Source: Bacteroidia bacterium (GTDB lineage: Bacteria; Bacteroidota; Bacteroidia; Bacteroidales; UBA12481). Taken from it: a DNA stretch of 5,040 bases. The translations under genes and the position numbers were made by a program. Numbering within the stretch: the first letter of the stretch is position 1; each line of letters opens with the position of its first letter. Shown here piece after piece: positions 1 to 5,040 of the stretch. The notes beneath the pieces are model-generated. The model had not been told where the DNA came from and made no database searches. It saw only the letters and a program-made list of their open reading frames with translations. Location: assembly GCA_026391235.1 (NCBI GenBank), contig JAPLDV010000695.1, positions 1-5,040 on the forward strand, given 5' to 3'.

Positions 1-54
1 AATGCCTTTTTTATCCAGCTGATGATCGGCGCCGGTGGTGCGATGCGTAAATAA
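1..54 (+). CDS. 3' end of an unidentified gene (partial)
   Basis: Frame 1 is open from the window edge and reads NAFFIQLMIGAGGAMRK before a TAA stop at 52-54. The 17 visible residues start hydrophobic and end in a basic tail, which would suit the last membrane segment of a transporter, but this is too short to assign a family. The stop directly abuts the palindromic repeat array that starts at 54, and the next gene is convergent. With so few codons the frame could be open by chance. The clean stop at the repeat boundary is the main reason to list it. Confidence 0.4.
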   Translation, partial: NAFFIQLMIGAGGAMRK

Positions 55-120
55 GACGCATTTATGCGTCTCTAAGACACGCATTTATGCGGCTCTAAGA
101 CACGCAATTATGCGTCTCTA
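54..120. repeat. Tandem array of three palindromic ~23 bp repeats
   Basis: Three consecutive imperfect copies occupy 54-74, 75-97 and 98-120. The first contains a perfect inverted repeat, AGACGCAT-TT-ATGCGTCT (54-71). The other two have the form AGACACGCAtTTATGCGgCTCTA, with small mismatches that weaken the stem. Each unit could form a short hairpin in RNA or DNA. The array fills the space between two convergent reading frames: the upstream gene stops at 52-54 and the minus-strand hydrolase stops at 118-120, inside the last unit. No T-tract follows, so it is not a classical terminator, although stacked hairpins could still end or protect transcripts from both sides. Similar GACGCAT-type palindromes are, to my knowledge, dispersed repeats in Bacteroidota genomes. 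That comparison is from memory. Confidence 0.85.
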
Positions 121-2172
121 CAATATCGACGGCAAGCGGACAAACCGGTATTTTCCGTTTGAACTGATCTCCAGCAAAAGGCTTTGATATGGCTTAAATG
201 CCAGATTTACTTCAAGGCTTCTTCCTTCAAAATTGATTTTGATACTTCTGATCAGAGTTTCCTGAGTGTCAGCCTGACCGTATTTAACAGGATATCTGAA
301 TTCTTTTGCTATCGGATGCGCGAAGAATATATAGTATTTGTTCTTTTCCTGCCGGCACCAGAAGAAAGGCAGATCCGCCCCTTCAATCAACGGCTTTGAT
401 ACCGCAACCTTTGACCAATCTGCAGAGCTGAGCTCAACCAATCTGGTGGCAAGTGCCTCAAAATCGGCATGCTGGAAGTACGCGGCCTCCTCGGGTTTTT
501 GTTTCAGGCAAATCGGAAATCCCTCCAGTGCCAGCTCCGTCATTGTCTTCAATACCTCATAATCCAAATACTTCGCATCCACATACAAACTTTTAAAATT
601 GCACCTCCCCACCTTTATACTTAATCCTTGATCCTTAATCCTTACTTGATCCTTGAGCCTTGCGCCTTGTGCCTTACTTGCGCCTTGAGCCTTGAGCCTT
701 GAGCCTTTTTTTAAGTATTCTCCGTTGATCCACATCGGCTGATAACCCCTGATCTCCTCAGGCACCACCTGGTATCTGAATTCGTACTCACCCCAGGCCC
801 AGGGCAGTTGCTTCTCCTTGGGCATCTCCCCGGCGATCCAGGAATCTTCCAGAGGCAGATATATGGCCACGTCAGAATACACATCACCTGTGCGCATGTA
901 ATCCGAAACGGAGGTGAGGTAATTGTTGAACGAATGCAGATGTTTTGAGAGTGCACCGGCCGGCCCGACATGAACCGTGGCATAGAACGAAATGCTATCG
1001 GAACCCTTCGTATTATAGGGAGTGCCGTGCCAGATAATCTGATTGGTGCCATGTGCAAACAGAGCATCGGCCACGATTTTCAGGTCGGTAACCTTTTCTT
1101 CGCGCATATGCTCACGCGGCCAGCCATACAGGCAGGTGAAAGTCTCTGAAGTTACCCGGTTCCGTCCGGAGAGGGCAGCAGCTGAAGCAGCAATTCTTGA
1201 ATAGGAGGGTTCATATAGCATGGCCTCGGATTCAGGTACATCCAGAGTAGCATAGGCACTGATCAGATCGGTGGGTGAACCGGAACACTGGCCCCTGCTG
1301 AATCCGCCCAAACGGTGAGCCTCATCGGAAAACGGGATGTAGAAGTTATTTATAACCAGGCTGGAAATCAACTTCATATAATCGTACCGCTGGCCTTTAA
1401 AATCCGGACTGAGTATATCGTTTTCCATGTAAGGAACGATATCATATCCGTACAGGGCTTTGAAAACGGAATCAAAACCGATGGTCCACAGGTTTTTGGT
1501 GTCCACCTCCCATGAATCAACAAAAATCCCGGAAGGCTTTCCCGCCTGCATAGCCGGTTCCAGCGCTTTGCCCATCCGGGCGGCGTAATGTTCAAATGCC
1601 CGTTTATTCAGATGATCGAGTACCAGCCCCTTTTTTGGATAATCCCAGGAAGCTGTGATCCACTGCCTGAAATCCGGATTATTGAACGACTGCGTACTCT
1701 CTTCGGGTTTCACCTGCAGGTCGCCGAACGGCCAGAGGGAGCCATAGGTGAAATCGACCGACAAACCAATCGAGTCGCCGTATTTTTTGCAGTATTTCAC
1801 CACATCCGTCCATTCCTCACCGAGCCATTCCAGCCTCGGGGTGATGTTGACCGTATCTTTTTTCATACGATTGAGCGGATAGAGCCAGGCAACCTCCACA
1901 CCCCCGAAACCATTGGCCTTGAGCCAGTCGAGCTGACCGGCCACATCCTGTTTTTTTATCTCCGAGGCGAACCACCACCAGCGGGTTAATGGTTTCGACG
2001 AGCTGTATATTTCCGTCGTTGATTGATTGCACGAAACCAGTAAGACAAGGCTCAGGGCACAAGGCACAAGGAAGCCTCGGAGCAGCGTCAAAAGGTTCCC
2101 GCGAAGACGGCTTTTTCTGTCATCCCCGCGAAAGCGGGGACGGGGACCCCTAACTGAAATCAACATGATCAT
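118..2172 (-). CDS. GH106-like glycoside hydrolase (alpha-L-rhamnosidase-type) lipoprotein
   Basis: Predicted secreted lipoprotein of 684 residues resembling the catalytic part of GH106 alpha-L-rhamnosidases, which cleave terminal rhamnose from plant or microbial polysaccharides. The lipobox is LVSC with Cys48. The mature N-terminus carries PLTRWWWFASEIKKQDV (61-77) and NGFGGVEVAWLYPL (87-100), the typical opening of the family barrel. Likely catalytic glutamates, judged by position only, are E222 in VDSWEVD and E343 in TSETFT. WHGTPYN (381-387) follows. The region ending PYQSLLLEIS (661-670) looks like a natural domain end. The protein is shorter than characterised GH106 enzymes of about 1,000 residues, so accessory beta-domains are probably absent and the true substrate is uncertain. 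The start at 2172 is supported by AGAGAGG four bases upstream; M3 at 2166 is also possible, with ten-base spacing. Residues 488-518 and much of 8-42 are encoded by nucleotide repeats, and the stop lies in another repeat, so it may be a degraded but still open gene. Confidence 0.8.
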   Translation of the reverse strand: MIMLISVRGPRPRFRGDDRKSRLRGNLLTLLRGFLVPCALSLVLLVSCNQSTTEIYSSSKPLTRWWWFASEIKKQDVAGQLDWLKANGFGGVEVAWLYPLNRMKKDTVNITPRLEWLGEEWTDVVKYCKKYGDSIGLSVDFTYGSLWPFGDLQVKPEESTQSFNNPDFRQWITASWDYPKKGLVLDHLNKRAFEHYAARMGKALEPAMQAGKPSGIFVDSWEVDTKNLWTIGFDSVFKALYGYDIVPYMENDILSPDFKGQRYDYMKLISSLVINNFYIPFSDEAHRLGGFSRGQCSGSPTDLISAYATLDVPESEAMLYEPSYSRIAASAAALSGRNRVTSETFTCLYGWPREHMREEKVTDLKIVADALFAHGTNQIIWHGTPYNTKGSDSISFYATVHVGPAGALSKHLHSFNNYLTSVSDYMRTGDVYSDVAIYLPLEDSWIAGEMPKEKQLPWAWGEYEFRYQVVPEEIRGYQPMWINGEYLKKGSRLKAQGASKAQGARLKDQVRIKDQGLSIKVGRCNFKSLYVDAKYLDYEVLKTMTELALEGFPICLKQKPEEAAYFQHADFEALATRLVELSSADWSKVAVSKPLIEGADLPFFWCRQEKNKYYIFFAHPIAKEFRYPVKYGQADTQETLIRSIKINFEGRSLEVNLAFKPYQSLLLEISSNGKYRFVRLPSIL
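621..709. repeat. CCTTGAG-type heptad repeat inside the hydrolase gene
   Basis: On the plus strand this stretch is made of degenerate seven-base units such as CCTTGAG, CCTTGAT, CCTTAAT, CCTTGCG and CCTTGTG. Three perfect tandem CCTTGAG units lie at 683-703, and occasional four-base remnants interrupt the register. The tract is read in frame by the minus-strand hydrolase as residues 488-518, a low-complexity run rich in K, Q, G and R (for example RLKAQGASKAQGARLKDQ). The flanking protein (GYQPMWINGEYL before, LSIKVGRCNFKSLYVDAKYL after) reads like a continuous hydrolase domain, so the tract is best explained as an in-frame insertion. Confidence 0.85.
2047..2071. repeat. Inverted copy of the heptad repeat in the signal-peptide coding region
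   Basis: The plus strand reads AAGGCTC, AGGGCAC, AAGGCAC, AAGG: three and a half seven-base units. This is the reverse complement of the unit at 621-709, so the two tracts face each other about 1.3 kb apart. AAGGCACAAGG at 2061-2071 is the exact reverse complement of CCTTGTGCCTT at 665-675. In the hydrolase frame it encodes the hydrophobic residues FLVPCALSL of the signal peptide. Confidence 0.7.
2095..2150. repeat. GC-rich hairpin repeat (REP/dRS3-like) with a degenerate second copy
   Basis: Positions 2123-2140 form a perfect seven-base-pair hairpin, TCCCCGC-GAAA-GCGGGGA, with a GNRA-type tetraloop, followed by GGGGACCCC (2142-2150). The longer element starts GTCATCCCCGCGAAAGCGGG at 2119. 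A related but decayed copy, TTCCCGCGAAGACGG, lies at 2096-2110 and matches 12 of 15 bases. The architecture resembles the dispersed short palindromes called REP or, in Neisseria, dRS3; any relation is by appearance only. It sits between the hydrolase start codon and its lipobox and is translated as roughly residues 8-19 (RGPRPRFRGDDR). Confidence 0.7.
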
Positions 2173-2177
2173 CTTTC

Positions 2178-2184
2178 CTCTCTA
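2178..2184 (-). promoter_or_regulatory. Ribosome binding site for the hydrolase
   Basis: On the minus strand the sequence before the start reads GATAGAGAGGAAAG then ATG. AGAGAGG is a fair Shine-Dalgarno match, four bases from M1 and ten from M3. It fixes the translation start to 2172 or 2166 and so implies that the repeat-coded n-region is translated. Confidence 0.5.
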
Positions 2185-2209
2185 TCGTTTTTCCAATTGC
2201 TAAGTTACA

Positions 2210-2217
2210 CAAAACTA
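2210..2217 (-). promoter_or_regulatory. Candidate -7 box for the hydrolase gene
   Basis: The minus strand reads TAGTTTTG, a full match to the Bacteroidota -7 consensus TAnnTTTG. It would give a leader of about 30 bases containing the AGAGAGG ribosome binding site. No convincing TTTG -33 element is seen at the standard spacing. Confidence 0.35.
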
Positions 2218-2223
2218 TTTTTG
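2216..2223 (+). promoter_or_regulatory. Candidate -7 box for the antiporter gene
   Basis: TATTTTTG matches TAnnTTTG and has TTG at 2197-2199, 16 bases upstream, somewhat short of the usual -33 spacing. Transcription would begin about ten bases before the ATG at 2240. A second match, TAGCTTTG at 2226-2233, would make the message almost leaderless and is less likely. The box shares its TA with the minus-strand box at 2210-2217. Confidence 0.3.
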
Positions 2224-2239
2224 GATAGCTTTGTATTCT

Positions 2240-4387
2240 ATGGAAACCTTTCAGGATCAATTACACGCCCAGTTTCAATTGCCGGTGCAAAACCCGGTTC
2301 TTGTTTTTGCTTTGATCCTGTTAATCATTTTGTTAGCACCAATTTTATTTCGCCGGTTTAAGGTGCCCGGGATCATTGGCCTGATTATCGCAGGGGTGAT
2401 TGTTGGCCCCCACGGGGTGAATCTGCTGGCAAAAAATTCGGCCATCGACCTTTTTTCCACCATCGGATTGTTGTATATCATGTTTATAGCCGGTTTGGAG
2501 TTGGAAATTCATGAGTTTCGCCGTAACCGGTATCACAGTCTGGGATTTGGCTTTCTGACCTTTGCGTTGCCTTTGATTCTTGGCTTTCCTGCATGTTATT
2601 ATATTCTTGACTATGATTTTACCGCCAGCCTGCTTACCGCCAGTATTTTTTCAACCCAAACCATGGTTGCCTATCCCATTGTCACCAAATTCGGGATTTC
2701 CAGGAATAAAGCCGTTGCTGTAACCGTTGGAGGAACCATAATTACCGATACAGCCGTACTGCTGCTGCTTGCTATTATTACCGGTTCTCATACAGGTAAT
2801 CTGACTGGTGGATTCTGGATCCGGATATTTGTCGGGATGGTTTTGCTTCTTCTGTTCATGTTTGTGGTGGTTCCGAGAGTTGCCAAATGGTTTTTTATCC
2901 GGCTCGAAGGAGAAAAGTCATCTCATTACGTGTTCGTTCTGTCTATCGTGTTTTTAGCTGCTTTTGCAGCGCAGTTGGCAGGATTGGAGCCGATCATCGG
3001 TGCATTTATCGCGGGTTTGGCCCTCAACCGCCTGGTTCCTCAGTCTTCCATGCTGATGAATCGTATCCAGTTTATCGGAAATGCACTTTTTATTCCCTTT
3101 TTCCTGATCAGTGTCGGGATGCTTGTTGATCTCAGAGTGCTCAACAACGGCCCTAAAGCATTATTTGTGGCACTTGTTTTATCTGTGGTGGCCCTTATCG
3201 GGAAATTTGTCGCCGCCCGTTCAACTCAATTTATTTTTGGATATTCAAAAGCACAGGGGTTGCTCATATTCGGGCTGAGCAGTTCGCATGCTGCCGCCAC
3301 AATGGCTGTTATCCTGGTAGGGTTTAAAGCCGGTATAATTGATGAAAATATTTTGAATGGCACAATTATTCTGATTTTGGTAACCTGCCTGGTGGCTTCA
3401 TTCGCTACTGAAAAAGCGGCCAAAAAAATTGTCATCGCCGAAGAAAGTACTGGTCAAGATATTGTTGCAGAGCCGAAACAACGCGAATCTATCCTGGTTC
3501 CGGTGGCAAATTTTAAAAATCTTGAGGGATTGCTGGAATTTGCTCAGTTTATCCGGGATAAAAATAGCGATATTCCGGTACGGGTTTTATCGGTTGTGGA
3601 AGAAGAAGGCGATGCGGAATCCAAGCTGATAAATGTCCGGAATAATCTCGAGAAAATGGTTCAGGGATTTGCGCTGCCCGATTCAAAAATTGAAACCATG
3701 GTTGCTGCGGATCGTAATGTCCCTGCAGGAATTAACCGGATCAGCCGTGATCTTGATATTCAAACGATCATTCTCGGGTGGCCAATGAAGGAAACCCTGA
3801 CCGATCGGATATTCGGACAGAAAACTGATCATATTCTGGACACCAGCGAGAAGAGTATTATGTTATGCCGGCTTGTAAACCCATTGATCACATACAAGCG
3901 AATCGTGTTGTTTTGCCCCGCGCTGTCGGAACTGGAACAAGGATTTGATTACCTGATCAAAAAGGCGTTATTATTAAGCAGTGAATTAAATAAGCCAATC
4001 CAATTATTCGCAAATTCAAAAACACGGGAAATAGTTAATTCCATAATTTTTAACACAAATTCCAGTCCGGCGATTCGGGATTTTGAAATCAGAAAATGGG
4101 AATATTTTAATCTATTTCTTCAGAGATCCTCTTCTGAAGATATTATTTTTATTTTTTCAGGCCGCAAAGGTTCAGTTTCTTATCATCCATACATGGATCA
4201 TCTGGTTGAACGGGTAAACGTCAATTGCACCGATCAAATGGTTGTCCTGTTCTATCCGGGGGTTAATTTCGGGGATGATAAATACGATAAATACCGCGAT
4301 TTCTCGGCCGAACCCCTTGCCCGAAGCATGGAAACATTTGAACGCATCCAAAGAGGCCTCGGGAAGATGATCCACAAAGCGGAGTAG
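2240..4387 (+). CDS. CPA2-family cation:proton antiporter with tandem USP-like C-terminal domains
   Basis: Inner-membrane monovalent cation:proton antiporter (Na+/H+ or K+/H+) of 715 residues. The first ~395 residues hold about 13 hydrophobic segments, starting near 18-37, 44-59 and 68-86. Family signatures visible are GLIIAGVIVGPHG (47-59), FIAGLELE (82-89), GLEPIIGAFIAGLALNRLVP (248-267) and FFLISVGMLVDL (287-298). The transport-site pair in the sixth hydrophobic segment is T169-D170 (GGTIITDTAV), not the DD of electrogenic antiporters; by family knowledge a single acid often goes with electroneutral exchange. The tail has a USP-like domain at about 416-545 (ESILVPVANF, then IILGW and IMLCR) and a more divergent one at about 553-675, replacing the TrkA-N domain of Kef proteins. 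The nucleotide-binding glycines of the first are only partly kept (G513, G526). The start is ATG 2240; no Shine-Dalgarno is evident. Ion specificity cannot be read from sequence. Confidence 0.92.
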   Translation: METFQDQLHAQFQLPVQNPVLVFALILLIILLAPILFRRFKVPGIIGLIIAGVIVGPHGVNLLAKNSAIDLFSTIGLLYIMFIAGLELEIHEFRRNRYHSLGFGFLTFALPLILGFPACYYILDYDFTASLLTASIFSTQTMVAYPIVTKFGISRNKAVAVTVGGTIITDTAVLLLLAIITGSHTGNLTGGFWIRIFVGMVLLLLFMFVVVPRVAKWFFIRLEGEKSSHYVFVLSIVFLAAFAAQLAGLEPIIGAFIAGLALNRLVPQSSMLMNRIQFIGNALFIPFFLISVGMLVDLRVLNNGPKALFVALVLSVVALIGKFVAARSTQFIFGYSKAQGLLIFGLSSSHAAATMAVILVGFKAGIIDENILNGTIILILVTCLVASFATEKAAKKIVIAEESTGQDIVAEPKQRESILVPVANFKNLEGLLEFAQFIRDKNSDIPVRVLSVVEEEGDAESKLINVRNNLEKMVQGFALPDSKIETMVAADRNVPAGINRISRDLDIQTIILGWPMKETLTDRIFGQKTDHILDTSEKSIMLCRLVNPLITYKRIVLFCPALSELEQGFDYLIKKALLLSSELNKPIQLFANSKTREIVNSIIFNTNSSPAIRDFEIRKWEYFNLFLQRSSSEDIIFIFSGRKGSVSYHPYMDHLVERVNVNCTDQMVVLFYPGVNFGDDKYDKYRDFSAEPLARSMETFERIQRGLGKMIHKAE

Positions 4388-4438
4388 ATTTTTATTGCAA
4401 TTTTCTCCATTGCACCCGGTTTGAAGCATCTATTTAAT

Positions 4439-4472
4439 GATAATGTTATTGAAAAGTAACAAAATTGTTATC
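4439..4472. promoter_or_regulatory. Candidate hicAB operator (inverted repeats)
   Basis: TGTTA occurs at 4444-4448 and 4466-4470, and its inverse TAACA at 4457-4461. The first pair forms an inverted repeat with an eight-base spacer, and the two direct copies are 22 bases apart, two helical turns. An outer GATAA (4439-4443) pairs with TTATC (4468-4472). HicB antitoxins commonly bind inverted repeats that overlap their own promoter, so this is a natural autoregulation site. The region is AT-rich, which raises the chance of accidental symmetry. Confidence 0.4.
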
Positions 4473-4476
4473 TTTA
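4449..4476 (+). promoter_or_regulatory. Candidate hicAB promoter
   Basis: TTG at 4449-4451 and TATCTTTA at 4469-4476, separated by 17 bases, resemble the Bacteroidota -33 (TTTG) and -7 (TAnnTTTG) elements, with one mismatch in the last base. It overlaps the symmetric sequences at 4439-4472. The implied transcription start would fall at or just after the hicA ATG, so either the message is leaderless or the real promoter lies further upstream. Confidence 0.3.
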
Positions 4477-4643
4477 TGCTCAAAGTTAAACAGCTGATCC
4501 GGATTCTTGAAAATGAAGGTTGGGTTGAGGTACGGTCAAAGGGAGGGCACCGTTTTTTTCGAAATCCTTCTAAAAATGGATTTCTGGTCGTTCCTCACCA
4601 TGGTAGCCGGGATTTGTCAAAGGGATTAGTTATAAAATTCTAA
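4476..4643 (+). CDS. hicA: HicA family toxin, C-terminally truncated by a frameshift
   Basis: HicA toxins are small double-stranded-RNA-binding-fold ribonucleases that cut mRNA and are neutralised by HicB. This frame gives 55 residues: the helix MLKVKQLIRILENEGW, the strand WVEVRSKGGHRFF with the conserved catalytic histidine (H25 in KGGHR), and the strand NGFLVVPHH followed by DLSKG. It then runs GLVIKF and stops at 4641-4643, losing the final helix typical of the family. Reading on in the -1 frame from 4637 gives ILKDAGLWEK and a TAA at 4667-4669, exactly the usual HicA ending, for a restored length of 64 residues. ATG 4476 is preferred over the in-frame ATGs at 4437 and 4443 because MLKVKQLI matches the family N-terminus. 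The truncated product may be inactive. A sequencing error in the AAAA run at 4634-4637 or ribosomal slippage there are alternatives. Confidence 0.8.
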   Translation: MLKVKQLIRILENEGWVEVRSKGGHRFFRNPSKNGFLVVPHHGSRDLSKGLVIKF

Positions 4644-4669
4644 AAGATGCAGGATTATGGGAAAAGTAA
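4637..4669 (+). pseudogene. hicA: Displaced C-terminal coding segment of hicA (-1 frame)
   Basis: This stretch encodes ILKDAGLWEK-stop in the frame one base behind the hicA frame. It supplies the last helix that HicA proteins normally carry after the (S/P)KG motif. One additional A in the run at 4634-4637 would join it to the upstream frame as KGLVIKILKDAGLWEK. The restored stop overlaps the hicB start by 13 bases, the tight overlap expected of a translationally coupled toxin-antitoxin pair. Confidence 0.75.
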
Positions 4670-5040
4670 CGGTGTCTCTTGATCGGACCCGGCAAGGGTA
4701 TACTGCGTATATGCCTGAAGTGCCAGGGTGCTTTACAGTGGGAGATGATATGAATCAAATCAGTTCAAATTTGATTGAGGTGATCGATTTGTACAAAGAG
4801 GGGAAAATTGAGGATGGCGAGGCAATTGAGGAATTCCTTTCGGAACCGTTGGAGTTTGAGTATAAGATGGATATACAGTCTTTTATAAGTTTTTATGGAA
4901 TCATAAAACAATCAACCATCGCACGATTGGCAGGAATCAATTCGAGTTTATTGAGACAATATGCCCGGGGACTAAAAAAAACAAGCGAAAAGCAGGCCCA
5001 AAAAATTGAGAAGGCCATCCACCAGCTGGGTCGGGAACTG
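4657..5040 (+). CDS. hicB: HicB family antitoxin (partial, runs off window)
   Basis: This is the antitoxin partner of HicA. The frame opens with ATG 4657 and stays open for 128 codons to the window end. Residues 1-60 form the HicB partial RNase H-like fold that binds the toxin, with YTAYMPEVPGCFTVGDDMNQ (15-34) and SSNLIEVIDLY (36-46) as the diagnostic stretch. Residues 84-128 form a helix-turn-helix region (QSTIARLAGINSSLLRQYAR, then a basic helix ending IHQLGREL), which suggests DNA binding and autorepression. HicB proteins with such a domain are usually about 130-150 residues, so only a short tail is likely missing. AGGA at 4651-4654 lies two bases before the ATG, too close for a good ribosome site, so translation probably depends on coupling to hicA. 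The coding sequence shows no damage, unlike its partner. Confidence 0.88.
   Translation, partial: MGKVTVSLDRTRQGYTAYMPEVPGCFTVGDDMNQISSNLIEVIDLYKEGKIEDGEAIEEFLSEPLEFEYKMDIQSFISFYGIIKQSTIARLAGINSSLLRQYARGLKKTSEKQAQKIEKAIHQLGREL

Larger units (their letters stand above)
2029..2172 (-). other. Lipoprotein signal peptide, unusually long and repeat-derived
   Basis: The 47 residues before the lipobox cysteine form a signal peptide about twice the usual length. Residues 1-7 (MIMLISV) are followed by an arginine-rich stretch (8-32), then a hydrophobic core from about 33 to 46, then S47-C48. The arginine-rich part corresponds to a GC-rich hairpin repeat, and residues 34-42 of the core (FLVPCALSL) are encoded by heptad units. 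The SPII cleavage motif is good, so export is plausible. The long basic n-region is odd, and the true start could be a downstream non-ATG codon. Confidence 0.6.

Noticed and set aside
54..120. CRISPR array
   Set aside because: The units are contiguous with no unique spacers and are only ~23 bp, so this is a simple palindromic tandem repeat.
711..1067. 118-codon minus-strand frame
   Set aside because: It overlaps the hydrolase in a shifted frame on the same strand, with C-, P- and R-rich content typical of a shadow frame.
1588..1989. 133-codon open frame on the plus strand
   Set aside because: It lies entirely antisense to the hydrolase catalytic region, has no recognisable domain, and its residue composition looks like the complement of a real gene.
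2231..2239. TTG start three codons upstream for the antiporter
   Set aside because: An ATG lies at 2240 in the same frame, and the TTG is part of a possible promoter box; nothing supports the longer form.
4396..4414. TGCAA/TTGCA hairpin as a terminator for the antiporter
   Set aside because: The stem has only five pairs with a nine-base loop and no T-tract after it.
4437..4475. Upstream ATG start for hicA adding 13 residues
   Set aside because: The extra residues overlap the candidate promoter and operator and do not resemble HicA, whose family N-terminus matches MLKVKQLI from 4476.
4631..4637. Programmed -1 slippery heptamer in hicA
   Set aside because: The sequence T-ATA-AAA does not fit X-XXY-YYZ, and I saw no clear downstream stem; it is kept only as a weak alternative to mutation or sequencing error.

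Overview
The window looks like a chromosomal segment from a member of the Bacteroidota (Bacteroidetes). The reasons are a lipoprotein related to GH106 alpha-L-rhamnosidases, promoter-like TAnnTTTG elements, a weak or absent Shine-Dalgarno sequence before the transporter gene, and short palindromic and heptad repeats between and inside genes. This assignment is inferred from gene content and motifs; no database search was possible.

Layout. Bases 1-54 hold the last 17 codons of an unidentified plus-strand gene. Bases 54-120 hold three tandem copies of a roughly 21-23 bp palindromic repeat, lying between two convergent reading frames. Bases 118-2172 (minus strand) encode a 684-residue predicted outer lipoprotein of the GH106-like glycoside hydrolase type. 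Repeats lie all over this gene: its stop codon is inside the palindromic array, a CCTTGAG-type heptad repeat is read in frame in the middle (621-709), and its signal peptide is encoded partly by an inverted copy of the heptad (2047-2071) and a GC-rich hairpin repeat (2119-2150). Bases 2173-2239 are a short divergent promoter region, with two TAnnTTTG boxes facing opposite ways and sharing one TA. Bases 2240-4387 (plus strand) encode a 715-residue CPA2-type cation:proton antiporter with a cytoplasmic tail of two USP-like domains. Bases 4388-4475 contain a candidate promoter and operator for a hicAB toxin-antitoxin pair. hicA (from 4476) is cut short by an apparent one-base frameshift near its end. 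hicB (from 4657) is intact as far as the window edge.

How the genes relate. The hydrolase probably releases sugar, possibly rhamnose, from polysaccharide at the cell surface. The antiporter handles ions or pH at the inner membrane. The hicAB pair is a self-contained accessory module. Nothing in the sequence ties these three into one pathway. The most unusual features are the repeats that have become coding sequence in the hydrolase and the -1 frame disruption in hicA. No clearly new multi-gene system is visible.
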